A stretch of 64,000 nt of DNA from Paludibacterium sp. B53371. Lineage in GTDB: Bacteria; Pseudomonadota; Gammaproteobacteria; Burkholderiales; Chromobacteriaceae. The DNA lies in assembly GCF_018802765.1 (NCBI RefSeq), contig NZ_CP069163.1, forward strand, positions 992,001-1,056,000, in the 5' to 3' direction. Under the pieces are notes generated by a model, which was given only the letters and a program-made list of their open reading frames with translations, ran no database searches and had not been told where the DNA came from. The position numbers and the translations under genes were made by a program. Below are positions 53,080-64,000 of the stretch, piece after piece (position 1 is the stretch's first letter; each line of letters starts with the position of its first letter).

Positions 53080-54198
53080 ATGCAAAAAAAGTCTTCCCTT
53101 TATTCTGCTGTCGCGCTGGCATGCCTGATGACCGCCGGGTTGTCGGCCTGCGGGGACGGCAATCATGCCTCCCAGGCCGCGGCCGCATTGCCGACAGTCG
53201 GCTTTGTCACGCTGGCGCCCGAGCGGGTGGCGCTGGATAGCGAGCTGCCCGGCCGTACGGCGGCATTCACGCTGGCCGAAGTCCGGCCGCAAGTCAGTGG
53301 CGTGGTGCTGAAGCGCCTCTTCACCGAAGGCAGTGATGTCAAGGCCGGCCAGGCCTTGTATCAGATCGATCCGGCGACCTATCGCGCCAGCTACGACAGT
53401 GCCGTGGCCAATCTGGCCACCCTCAAGAGCAAGGCCGAGCGTTATCGCCAGCTGATCGGCATTAATGCCGTCAGTCAGCAGGACTATGACGACGCTGAAG
53501 CGGCCTACAAGCAGGCCCAGGCTGCCGTCGATACGGCGCGCATCAATCTGGGCTACACCCATGTGCTGGCGCCAGTGTCCGGTCGCATCGGCAAATCGAA
53601 TGTGACGCAGGGGGCGCTGGTCACGGCGGATCAGGCGACCGCCCTCACCACCATTCAGGCCCTCGATCCGATCTATGTTGACGTCACCCGCTCCAGTGGC
53701 GAGCTGCTGCAGCTCAAGCAACAGCTGGCCAGCGGCTCGATCAAGAGCGCCGGTGCCGACGCGGCTCGCGTACGCCTGACGCTGGAAGACGGCAGCACGT
53801 ATCCGCTGGAAGGCAAGCTGCAGTTCACCGATGTCACTGTCGATCCGAGTACCGGTTCCGTCACGCTGCGTGCCCAGTTCCCCAATCCGAAGCATGCCCT
53901 GCTGCCGGGGATGTTCGTCCGTGCCCGCCTGGTAGAGGGGGTCAACGAAAAAGCCATTCTCGTTGCTCAGGACCTGATTAGCCATAACGAGAAAGGTCAG
54001 GCCGTTGCCATGGTCGTCGGCGCCGGGGACAAGGTGGAAGCCCGCGTGGTGGAAACGCCGCGCGCCGTCGGCAATCGTTGGCTGGTCAGCCAGGGCCTGA
54101 AGCCGGGTGATCGACTGATTGTCGATGGCCTGCAGTACATCCGTCCGGGCATGCCCGTGAAGCCGTCGCCGGCACAGGGCGCCGGAACGGGAGAATAA
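53080..54198 (+). CDS. RND efflux periplasmic adaptor (AcrA/MexA family)
   Basis: A 372-residue lipoprotein with lipobox LSAC (C24). The biotinyl-lipoyl domain is FTLAEVRPQVSGVVLKRLFTEGSDVKAGQALYQIDP, a short coiled-coil hairpin spans YDSAVANLATLKSKAERYRQL to AAVDTARINL, and the barrel domain includes YTHVLAPVSGRIGKSNVTQGALV. It bridges the inner-membrane pump and the outer-membrane channel. The ATG at 53080 follows AGG and a 5' leader of about 80 bases. The RND gene starts 3 bp after its stop. Confidence 0.95.
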   Translation: MQKKSSLYSAVALACLMTAGLSACGDGNHASQAAAALPTVGFVTLAPERVALDSELPGRTAAFTLAEVRPQVSGVVLKRLFTEGSDVKAGQALYQIDPATYRASYDSAVANLATLKSKAERYRQLIGINAVSQQDYDDAEAAYKQAQAAVDTARINLGYTHVLAPVSGRIGKSNVTQGALVTADQATALTTIQALDPIYVDVTRSSGELLQLKQQLASGSIKSAGADAARVRLTLEDGSTYPLEGKLQFTDVTVDPSTGSVTLRAQFPNPKHALLPGMFVRARLVEGVNEKAILVAQDLISHNEKGQAVAMVVGAGDKVEARVVETPRAVGNRWLVSQGLKPGDRLIVDGLQYIRPGMPVKPSPAQGAGTGE

Positions 54199-54201
54199 GC
54201 C

Positions 54202-57338
<3,137 letters not shown>

Positions 57339-57342
<4 letters not shown>

Positions 57343-58751
57343 AGTTGCGATCCCTGAGTGTGGCGCTGAGCCTGGCGCTGCTGACCGGGTGCAGCTCGCT
57401 GCTGGCGCCCGATTACCAGCGCCCTGAAGCACCGGTACCGGCCAGTCTGCCGGATTATGGCCAGACCACGACTGCCCAGCGCGTCGACCTCGACTGGCAG
57501 ACGTTCATCCAGGATGAGCGCTTGCGCAAGGTGGTGGCCCAGGCGCTGGCCAATAACCGCGACCTGCGCATTGCCGCGCTGAATATCGACAAGGCGCGTG
57601 CCCAGTACGGCATCACCCGCGCCAACCTGCTGCCCGCCGTCAGTGCCACGGCCGCCGGCTCGCACAGCCAGACTGCCCAGGATCTGACCGGTAGCGGCAG
57701 TCCGCGCATTACGCACAGCTACAATGCCGGCGTAGGCTTTAGTGCCTGGGAAATCGACCTGTTCGGCAAGTTGCAGAACCAGACCGATGCTGCCCGGGAA
57801 ACCGTGCTGCAAAGCGTGGAAACCCGCAACGCCACTCAGCTGAGCCTGATTGCCGAGGTGGTCAATGGCTGGCTGAGCATGGCGGCAGACCAGGACCGGC
57901 TCAAGCTGGCCGAAGAGACGCTGCGCAGCCGCCGGCAATCGCTGGATCTGATCCAGCGACGTTTTGCGCTGGGGATTGGCTCGCAGCTGGATGTCAGTCA
58001 GGCGCAGGGGCTGATGGAGAGTGCCCGTGTCGATGCGGCCAGTTATCGCAGCCAGCTGGAGCAGGACCGCAATGCCCTGACCCTGCTGGTTGGCGCCCCG
58101 CTGGATGAGGCGACCCTGCCGCCCGCCGGACGCTTTGACGGTCCGCCCCTGCTGGCCGAGCTGCCTTCCGGTCTGTCTTCCGGCGTGCTGCTGTCGCGTC
58201 CCGATTTGCGGGCCGACGAGCATGCCCTGAAGGCGGCCAATGCCAATATTGGCGCGGCCCGGGCGGCATTCTTCCCCAGCATCACGCTGACGGCCAGTGC
58301 CGGTAGTGCCAGCAATGACATGAGCCGGCTGTTCGAAGGGGGCAATGGCACCTGGAGTTTCCTGCCGCAGCTCAACCTGCCGATCTTCAATGCCGGTGCG
58401 CTCAGCGCTTCGCTGGATGTCGCCAAGGTCTCGCGCGACATCAATGTGGCGCAGTACCAGAAAGACATCCAGACCGCCTTCCGCGAGGCGGCGGATGCGC
58501 TGGCGGTGAGAGCCAGCATGGCGGAGCAGCTGGCGGCGCAACAGCGCTATACCGACAGCGCGGTCCAGACTGCCCGTCTGACCGATGCCCGCTATCGGGC
58601 CGGGATCGACGGTTCGCTCAACCAGCTGGATGCCCAGCGCTCCCTGTATGCCGCACAGCAGCAACTGATCGGGGTCAAGCTGGCGCGCGAAAGCAATCGC
58701 ATCACCTTGTACAAGGTCCTTGGTGGCGGGGCCAACCCCTCACCAAATTGA
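57339..58751 (+). CDS. RND outer-membrane channel lipoprotein (OprM/NodT family)
   Basis: A 470-residue TolC-like channel. The lipobox is LLTGC, followed by [19 protein letters not shown]. Two repeats of the outer-membrane efflux domain contain [29 protein letters not shown] and [22 protein letters not shown], with [24 protein letters not shown] near the middle. It completes the tripartite pump. Translationally coupled to the RND gene. Confidence 0.96.
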
Positions 58752-58766
58752 GGACGGAGCAATGAA

Positions 58767-58802
58767 AAAAGCCGGACTGGTCTTTCTCCAGTCCGGCTTT
58801 TT
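58767..58802. terminator. Bidirectional terminator between the RND operon and the MHS transporter
   Basis: AAAAGCCGGACTGG at 58767-58780 pairs with CCAGTCCGGCTTTT at 58788-58801 around TCTTTCT, with A and T tracts on both sides. It serves both convergent units. Confidence 0.93.
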
Positions 58803-58813
58803 GCTGCCTGTCT

Positions 58814-60118
58814 TCAGCTGTTGGCCTTGAGTCCCTGCGGCTCAATCCGGCGGGCCGAGCTGCTCAGTCCCAGGCCGATCAGCATGCCCATGACCGCCAG
58901 CGCTTCGACATAGTGGGCCGGTGCCAGCGGATCGCTCTTGAGCATGACGGCCACTGCCATCGGTGTCAGACCGCCGAAAATCGCATACGCCAGGTTATAG
59001 GACAGCGACAGACCGCTGAACCGGACCGATGCCGGAAAGGCCTTGACCATGATGCAGGGGACGGTGGCGATGACGCCGACCGTCAAACCCAGGACCGCAT
59101 AGCCCGGAAACAGCAACGCGGGATTAGCGGCAATCTGGCTGTAGAAGCCGTAGCAGGCGACCAGCAGCAGCGCGGAGCCGGCCAGCAGCGTCGGGCCATT
59201 GCCGAAGCGGTCGGTCAGGCTGCCGGCCAGCACGCAGCCGATCGACAGGCAGACGACGGCCAGGCTATTGGCCAGCAGGGCCTTCTCGGCGCCAATTTCC
59301 GGGATTTTGCCCAGCAGGGAAGGCGTCATCAGAATCACCACCACGATGCCGCCGGTCAGCAGCCAGGTGGCCAGCATCGACAGCAGCATGGCACCGCGAT
59401 GCGAGGCCAGCACCCGCTTCATCGGCCATTCGGCCAACAGGGCGCGCTGTTCTGCCAGTTCCTTGAAGATCGGGGTTTCGTGCAGGTAGCCGCGCAGCCA
59501 CACTGCACACAGACCGAAGACCCCGCCCAGCAGGAAGGGAATGCGCCAGGCGTGGTCGACCAGCTCGGCCGGCGTGAAGCGCGCATGCATGACCGTGGCG
59601 ACCAGGGAGCCGAGCAGGATGCCCAGCGTCAGACCGGCCGTCAGCGTGCCGCAGGCAAAGCCGACCCGACGACCCGGCACATGTTCAGAGACAAACACCC
59701 AGGCGCCCGGGATTTCGCCGCCGATGGCCGCGCCTTGCAGAACGCGCAGCAACAGCAGCAGCAAGGGGGCCCAGATGCCGATGCTGGCATAGCTGGGCAA
59801 CAGACCCATCAGGAAGGTCGGCAGGGCCATCAGCAGGATGCTCAGCGTGAACATGCGCTTGCGCCCCTGCAGGTCGCCGAAGTGGGCCATCACGATGCCG
59901 CCGAGCGGACGTGCCAGGTAACCGGCAGCAAAAATGCCGTATGTCTGCAGTTGTACCAGCCAGTCCGGGCTGTGCGGCGGGAAGAACACTTGCCCCATGA
60001 TGGCGGCGAAAAACACATAGATGACGAAATCGTAGAACTCCAGCGTGCCGCCGAGGGCAGCCAGTGCCAGGGTGCGATAGTCGCTGCGATTAAGTGGTCG
60101 GGTATGGTCGAAAGGCAT
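58814..60118 (-). CDS. MHS-family MFS transporter (ProP/ShiA-like)
   Basis: A 434-residue inner-membrane protein with twelve hydrophobic helices. The metabolite:proton symporter family features are YRTLALAALGGTLEFYDFVIYVFFAAIMGQVFFPP, motif A (GIVMAHFGDLQGRKRMFTLSILLMALPTFLMGLLP) and RVLQGAAIGGEIPGAWVFVSEHVPGRRVGFACGT. Substrates in the family include proline, betaine, shikimate and dicarboxylates; this one is unknown. The ATG at 60118 has GGGA nine bases upstream; ATGs at 60133 and 60139 would add 5 or 7 residues. Confidence 0.88.
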   Translation of the reverse strand: MPFDHTRPLNRSDYRTLALAALGGTLEFYDFVIYVFFAAIMGQVFFPPHSPDWLVQLQTYGIFAAGYLARPLGGIVMAHFGDLQGRKRMFTLSILLMALPTFLMGLLPSYASIGIWAPLLLLLLRVLQGAAIGGEIPGAWVFVSEHVPGRRVGFACGTLTAGLTLGILLGSLVATVMHARFTPAELVDHAWRIPFLLGGVFGLCAVWLRGYLHETPIFKELAEQRALLAEWPMKRVLASHRGAMLLSMLATWLLTGGIVVVILMTPSLLGKIPEIGAEKALLANSLAVVCLSIGCVLAGSLTDRFGNGPTLLAGSALLLVACYGFYSQIAANPALLFPGYAVLGLTVGVIATVPCIMVKAFPASVRFSGLSLSYNLAYAIFGGLTPMAVAVMLKSDPLAPAHYVEALAVMGMLIGLGLSSSARRIEPQGLKANS

Positions 60119-60214
60119 TGTTGTTTGTCCCATGATCATTATTGTTCGGCGTCCTGCGCCGTATCAGATCAGGATAACCGAATGCCATATGAGTAGGAAA
60201 TGCCTTTTTTCTGA

Positions 60215-60247
60215 AAGAAAAAACGGGCAGCGCCATTTATTGCTGCC
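60215..60247 (-). terminator. Terminator of the DUF1176 gene
   Basis: On the reverse strand GGCAGC pairs with GCTGCC across a 10-base loop, followed by CGTTTTTT. The stop codon of the gene lies inside the loop. Confidence 0.75.
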
Positions 60248-61253
60248 TTGATGTCCATATTCGCAAAGGAATGCCGCCACCAATGCCGCTGCATGGATCG
60301 GCATCACTGGCGTGCTGCAACGCAAATTGCTGGCCGGTCCAGGCCCATACCCTGAGGCTGCCACAGTCCCCGATCCCCCGGCCCTTGGCATACGAGCGCA
60401 GCAAACCAGTCTGCCACGCCGGGTCGGTCAGCTGCCCGGCTGAACCATCCACATCCGGCAGTCGCACGGGTTCCGGGCGATAAGGAGGGCGGTCATTGGC
60501 CAGCCAGGCCTGGAAGGTGGACTGGTAAGCCCCCGCGTCACAGGCGGCCAGCAGCAACACGCGCGAGGCGGAGAGTCGATGGATGGTGGCGGCCAGCAAC
60601 GCCGGGTCGTTCAGCGGGACCGAACAGTCGGTACGCGCCGTGGCGCGCAGAATCGGCATGATCAGCTTGGGGTCGTCCGGTCGAGACGCAGGGAGGGGAG
60701 ACGCCTTCACCAGGGGCGCCAGGGGAGGCCTGGGAACGCTGTTTTCGGCCTTGCTGCCTTTGCGTACCAGCGCCCCGGGGGTGTCGAGTCGTGATTGCAT
60801 GGCATCCATCTTCAGCAAGGCGGCTTTCAGACCGCGCAACGAGATTTGCCAGTGCAGACGGCCTGCGCTCAGCTCAATCACCTGGGCATCGAGCAAGTGC
60901 GGCAGCATTTGCGCCATCTGCTCCGCCGTAAAGAATTGATCGGCGGCCACGCCGCTGCGCAGCCAGGTTCCGGCCTTTAGCGTCAGGCCTTGTCCCGGCA
61001 GACTTGCCCCCTCCGGCACATCAAGATACAGCCTGCCGGTCAGGCCGCTGCCTGGCCCGCCATCGCGCGCCAGCCAGAGTCCGGCGGCATGCCCCGGTGC
61101 GGTTTGTTCCTCGGGCTGAAAGCCACTGGCTTCACAGTGCAGGATGTTGTCGCAGGACAGTGTCCAGTCCCTGAACCCCGTGACGGCAGCGTGGTTCACG
61201 CTGCCGTACAGCAGACAACATGCGGCGAGGCAAAGGGTCGGCAGACGGTGCAT
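60237..61253 (-). CDS. Exported DUF1176-like protein
   Basis: A 338-residue protein with a signal peptide (LPTLCLAACCLLYGSVNHAA). The opening GFRDWTLSCDNILHCEASGFQPE and the pattern of one Cys pair near the start and another near the end (CGSLRVWAWTG...DPCSGIGGGIPLRIW) match DUF1176 proteins, which are exported and of unknown function. The centre (Pro/Ala/Ser-rich, about 155-195) is a linker. The start has a weak ribosome-binding site. It lies 14 bp downstream of slyX on the same strand and may be co-transcribed with slyX and yhcH. Confidence 0.82.
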   Translation of the reverse strand: MHRLPTLCLAACCLLYGSVNHAAVTGFRDWTLSCDNILHCEASGFQPEEQTAPGHAAGLWLARDGGPGSGLTGRLYLDVPEGASLPGQGLTLKAGTWLRSGVAADQFFTAEQMAQMLPHLLDAQVIELSAGRLHWQISLRGLKAALLKMDAMQSRLDTPGALVRKGSKAENSVPRPPLAPLVKASPLPASRPDDPKLIMPILRATARTDCSVPLNDPALLAATIHRLSASRVLLLAACDAGAYQSTFQAWLANDRPPYRPEPVRLPDVDGSAGQLTDPAWQTGLLRSYAKGRGIGDCGSLRVWAWTGQQFALQHASDADPCSGIGGGIPLRIWTSRQQ

Positions 61254-61267
61254 GACGGGGGCCTGGC

Positions 61268-61477
61268 TCAGTAGTGGGGCGGGATCTCGTGTTGCGGCCC
61301 GGCCGGGTCCTGACCCGGGTCATTGCTGCGCATCTGCTGGTAGAGCAGACGCAGTTGCTGCTGCAGCAGATCGATCTGTTGCTGCTGGCGGGTGACCGTC
61401 AGATTCAGCGTGTCCAGCAAGTCATCCTGAAAGGCCAGTTTGACCTCCAGCTCGGTCAGGCGTGCTTCGGTATTCAT
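61268..61477 (-). CDS. slyX: SlyX family protein
   Basis: A 69-residue protein that is mostly coiled coil: ARLTELEVKLAFQDDLLDTLNLTVTRQQQQIDLLQQQLRLLYQQM, then a Pro-rich tail ending IPPHY, as in E. coli SlyX. Function unknown. Its ATG overlaps the stop of the upstream yhcH-like gene by 4 bp. Confidence 0.93.
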   Translation of the reverse strand: MNTEARLTELEVKLAFQDDLLDTLNLTVTRQQQQIDLLQQQLRLLYQQMRSNDPGQDPAGPQHEIPPHY

Positions 61478-61935
61478 GCCACTTCTCCCTGGCGCAGTTT
61501 GAGGACCACCTTGCGGATCGGTGCCGGGCTGGCGACAGCACAGCAGGGGCGATGCAATTCACCGGCCTCGAACACGGCATACATGCCCGGCGTCAGCAGC
61601 AGCTCGCTGGCAGCCTGGGGGCTGTCGTACAGCGCAATATCGCTCTCTTCCAGGCGGTCTTCATGCAGTCTCACCTCGCTGCCGCGCGGCAGATAGCCAA
61701 TGCGTTCGACGCCACTGACCAGATATTGCACGTCCAGATAGCGTGCATGCGCTTCAAACAGCCGTTCTTCGGCGTAGCCGGTTTCCATTTCCTGCACCAG
61801 GGCGAACAGCCGAGTGCCGTCAATCGGGTAATGCCCCGGTGGCAGCAGGGCGAAGTCAGTCAGCAATCCCAGCGCATTGCGCAAGGCATCAGGCAGCGGG
61901 CAGACGGCCAGATGGTCGATATGGTCGCAGTACAT
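61474..61935 (-). CDS. YhcH/YjgK/YiaL family protein
   Basis: A 153-residue DUF386 cupin-like protein. Family blocks are GHYPIDGTRLFALVQEM, EAHARYLDVQYLVSGVERIGY and ELLLTPGMYAVFEAGELHRPCCAV, with the histidines and glutamate that could hold a metal. Relatives are beta-galactosidase beta subunit-like proteins and EbgC, thought to handle sugar anomers. It is coupled to slyX by the ATGA overlap. Confidence 0.9.
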   Translation of the reverse strand: MYCDHIDHLAVCPLPDALRNALGLLTDFALLPPGHYPIDGTRLFALVQEMETGYAEERLFEAHARYLDVQYLVSGVERIGYLPRGSEVRLHEDRLEESDIALYDSPQAASELLLTPGMYAVFEAGELHRPCCAVASPAPIRKVVLKLRQGEVA

Positions 61936-61975
61936 GGCAGGTTCTCGAATCCGTGAGCTGGCATTTTAGCCGAAT

Positions 61976-61997
61976 GCCCGTCCGCCGTGGGACGGGC
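61976..61997. other. 8-bp hairpin in the yhcH/RNase T2 divergent gap
   Basis: GCCCGTCC at 61976-61983 and GGACGGGC at 61990-61997 are perfect complements around a 6-base loop. It lies 40 bp from both divergent starts. A terminator role is unlikely; an operator or leader hairpin is possible. Confidence 0.4.
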
Positions 61998-62036
61998 ACA
62001 ATGGCTTCTTTTATAGCCCAGACAGGGAGCATGCTC

Positions 62037-62654
62037 ATGTCAGCCTTTCGGCGCGTATTGTTTTGGACCGCCCTGGCGGTTTCCCTGCCGGCGCTGGCCG
62101 CGGATTGGGTGCTGGCCCTGAGCTGGGCGCCGGGCTTTTGTGCCACGCACGCCGGCAAGCAGCAATGCCGGGTGGTGGACGACTTCGCCAGCCATCACCT
62201 CACCCTGCATGGTCTGTGGCCCCGGCAGCAGAACTGCCACGCACCGCCGCTGCATCAGGGAGATCTGCCTGCGGATCTGGCGCACTGGATGCCGGGGGTG
62301 CAGGACGGCCTGGCGCAGCATGAGTGGCAGAAGCACGGCAGTTGCAGCGGCATGCTGCCGCATGCCTATTTTTCCCAGATGGTGCAGATGGCCGAACAGG
62401 TCAGTCGCAGCAGTCTGGGGCGTTATCTGGCGCAGCATGCCGGCCAGCGGGTTACCCTGACCGACCTGCGGGCGGCGCTGCGGCCGGACTATGCCGCCGC
62501 CAGCACCAGCGTCCGTTTCCTGTGCAGTGGAGAGCGCCTGCAGGAAGTGCGTTTCCATTTCAGCGACTGGTCCGGTCTGCTGGGGCATGGTGCCAGCCCC
62601 GGCTGGCGGCCGGCGATGGAAAACGATCACTGTGACGATTCCGTCCTGCTGTGA
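62037..62654 (+). CDS. RNase T2 family endoribonuclease
   Basis: A 205-residue exported ribonuclease with a signal peptide (VLFWTALAVSLPALAADW). Both catalytic signatures are present: CAS1 LTLHGLWP and CAS2 HEWQKHGSC. Cysteines in GFCATHAGKQQC and NCHAPP fit the family disulfides. It cleaves RNA non-specifically in the periplasm or outside, like E. coli RNase I. The ATG at 62037 is chosen because GGGAG lies 8 bases upstream; ATG 62031 is too close. Confidence 0.92.
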   Translation: MSAFRRVLFWTALAVSLPALAADWVLALSWAPGFCATHAGKQQCRVVDDFASHHLTLHGLWPRQQNCHAPPLHQGDLPADLAHWMPGVQDGLAQHEWQKHGSCSGMLPHAYFSQMVQMAEQVSRSSLGRYLAQHAGQRVTLTDLRAALRPDYAAASTSVRFLCSGERLQEVRFHFSDWSGLLGHGASPGWRPAMENDHCDDSVLL

Positions 62655-62666
62655 GGCAGGCTGTCA

Positions 62667-63950
62667 TCAGCGCATGGAGAAGGCCTCGGCATGGAAGCTT
62701 GGCTTCTTGCCCCGGCGCCGGGCCAGTCCCTCGGCCAGTGCCGAGCCGAATGCCGTCGGACCACAGAACCAGACACTGTCGACCACCGGCAGCATGTCGG
62801 CCTGCAGACGATCACCGCGTTCGCTGGCCAGCAGATGCAGCCGTACTCCGGTTGCCTGGCATTGCGCACGCAGCTGTGCCAGTTGGACCGCGTGCGGCTC
62901 GGCCTGCACACAGTAATAGAAATCGACCTGATCCAGCTTGCTTCCCTGGCGGGCAAAGTTGTCCAGCCAGGCCAGGAAGGGGGTCACACCGATCCCGCCG
63001 GCGACCCAGGCCTGGCGCTGCGGCTTGCTGGCCGGCAGGAAGCGGCCATACGGCCCTTCGATCTGCACCGGGTGACCGCTTTGCAGGGTGTTCGCCAGCT
63101 TGCCGGTGTAGTCCCCCAGGCGCTTGATGATGAAGCGCAGTTGTCGCGCGGCATTGTCACCGTTGGCAATGGTGAACGGATGGGCGCCCTCGGCTGCGTC
63201 AAAGGTGACGCGGGCAAACTGGCCGGCACGGTGGCCCGGCCAGCCGGCATCCATCTGGCAAACCACTTCCAGCAGCTCGCCGGGCAGCGGGGTGACCGAC
63301 ACGACCTGGCCACGGTGCAGGCGCGACTTACCAATACGACCGGCCAGGACCAGGCCGGCAGCGACACTGCCGGCCAGCATCATCAGGGCAAACAGGATGC
63401 CGATCGGCGTCGGCCAGAAACTGCGCGGCAACAAGATGGCGCCATGAAATGCGCCGAGCAGGAACAGGGGGGCGAACAGGGTATGCAGCTTGCGGAACAC
63501 GCCGTACGGTACCAGTCGCAACAAGGCCAGTGCGACCAGTGCCAGCATGGCGTAGGCACTCCAGCTGCCGACTTCCCGGGCCAGACCGATCAGCGAAAAA
63601 CCGGCGTGGTGACCATGACGCATCAGGGGTTCGGCGCCGAGCGCCAGCAACAGGGGCGGTGAGAGCTTGATCAGCCAGTGGGCGGCCAGCAGGACACCGC
63701 TGCTGATCCCGAGGCGCTTGTGCAGGCGATACATCTGATCCAGCCCGCCCAGCCGGCTTTCCAGCCAGCCGGCGCGGGTGGCCAGCAGCATGGCGGTGCT
63801 CATGACGGCCATCAGCTGGATGCCGCTGAGCAGGACCAGTTGGTTACGCCAGGCCCAGACTGTGGCCGGGATGCCGGATTGTGCCAGACTGGCCCAGCCA
63901 AACAGCAGGGTGGTCAGTGCCAGCAACAGGGTAAGCGGGTATTTCTTCAT
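62667..63950 (-). CDS. Ferric-reductase-like membrane flavoprotein
   Basis: A 427-residue protein. The N-terminal 210 residues carry six or so membrane helices with histidine pairs suited to haem binding (MYRLHKRLGISSGVLLAAHWLIKL, RKLHTLFAPLFLLGAFHGAIL). The C-terminal half is a ferredoxin-NADP reductase unit with FAD motif HRAGQFARVTF and HPFTIANGD, and NAD motif WVAGGIGVTPFLAWL...VWFCGPTAFG. It would pass electrons from NAD(P)H across the inner membrane to ferric iron or another acceptor. AAGG 8 bases upstream sets the ATG at 63950. Confidence 0.9.
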   Translation of the reverse strand: MKKYPLTLLLALTTLLFGWASLAQSGIPATVWAWRNQLVLLSGIQLMAVMSTAMLLATRAGWLESRLGGLDQMYRLHKRLGISSGVLLAAHWLIKLSPPLLLALGAEPLMRHGHHAGFSLIGLAREVGSWSAYAMLALVALALLRLVPYGVFRKLHTLFAPLFLLGAFHGAILLPRSFWPTPIGILFALMMLAGSVAAGLVLAGRIGKSRLHRGQVVSVTPLPGELLEVVCQMDAGWPGHRAGQFARVTFDAAEGAHPFTIANGDNAARQLRFIIKRLGDYTGKLANTLQSGHPVQIEGPYGRFLPASKPQRQAWVAGGIGVTPFLAWLDNFARQGSKLDQVDFYYCVQAEPHAVQLAQLRAQCQATGVRLHLLASERGDRLQADMLPVVDSVWFCGPTAFGSALAEGLARRRGKKPSFHAEAFSMR

Positions 63951-64000
63951 GATGAATGCCTTGGTACGAATCAATCTTGAGCGCATTCAAACAAGCGAAA

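Overview
The window is a dense, GC-rich stretch of a bacterial chromosome with no sign of plasmid, phage or transposon. Gene content and protein character fit a motile, Gram-negative betaproteobacterium, most likely Neisseriales/Chromobacteriaceae. The pointers are a FlrC-type sigma54 flagellar regulator with FlgP/FlgT-like H-ring proteins (polar flagellum), an RND pump with its own TetR repressor, a UbiH pair and a HypT-like regulator. The species is an inference; no rRNA or tRNA gene was seen.

Layout. 1-5.3 kb: N-terminal part of a pyruvate:ferredoxin-type oxidoreductase (reverse), a KTSC protein, and a four-gene reverse operon of two LiaF-like membrane proteins, a LytS-type kinase and a LytTR regulator. 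5.3-12.4 kb: rRNA methylase RlmD, an L,D-transpeptidase, an AraC regulator with a Bcr/CflA-type exporter, gltX and an EamA transporter. 12.4-19 kb: flgP-flgT, an unknown secreted protein, pbpG, uvrB and a low-molecular-weight tyrosine phosphatase. 19.0-32.4 kb: flagellar block of CheB-like esterase, flrC, fliEFGHIJ, a sigma54 promoter, then fliKLMNOPQR. 32.4-41.4 kb: a secreted TIM-barrel-like protein, yebC, a HAF-repeat exported protein, pepP-ubiH-ubiH2-dsbC, a broken catalytically dead dsbC paralogue, and an acyl-CoA-binding protein. 41.4-52.3 kb: ABC-F ATPase with a tiny leader ORF, MFS exporter, Tat-type LD-carboxypeptidase lipoprotein, HypT-like regulator, aspA, a LysR/MFS divergent pair, a phosphoesterase and an acetyltransferase. 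52.3-58.8 kb: TetR and a complete divergent RND tripartite pump with a clear operator. 58.8-64 kb: MHS-family transporter, DUF1176 protein, slyX-yhcH, RNase T2 and a ferric-reductase-like flavoprotein.

How they work together. The 19-32 kb block supplies the switch (FliG/M/N), MS ring (FliF), export gate (FliO/P/Q/R) and export ATPase (FliH/I/J), with FlrC as the likely sigma54 activator; flgP-flgT add an H-ring layer from a separate locus. pepP-ubiH-ubiH2-dsbC reads as a co-transcribed run ended by a strong terminator. Several transporter/regulator pairs (AraC-Bcr, LysR-MFS, TetR-RND) suggest exposure to toxic compounds.

The most notable features are the dsbC paralogue, which keeps near full DsbC length but has an in-frame TAG and no CxxC, the LiaF-like/LytS/LytTR operon, the receiverless CheB next to FlrC without an adjacent FlrB kinase, and the leader ORF before the ABC-F gene. 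I found no CRISPR array, insertion sequence or convincing new defence system.
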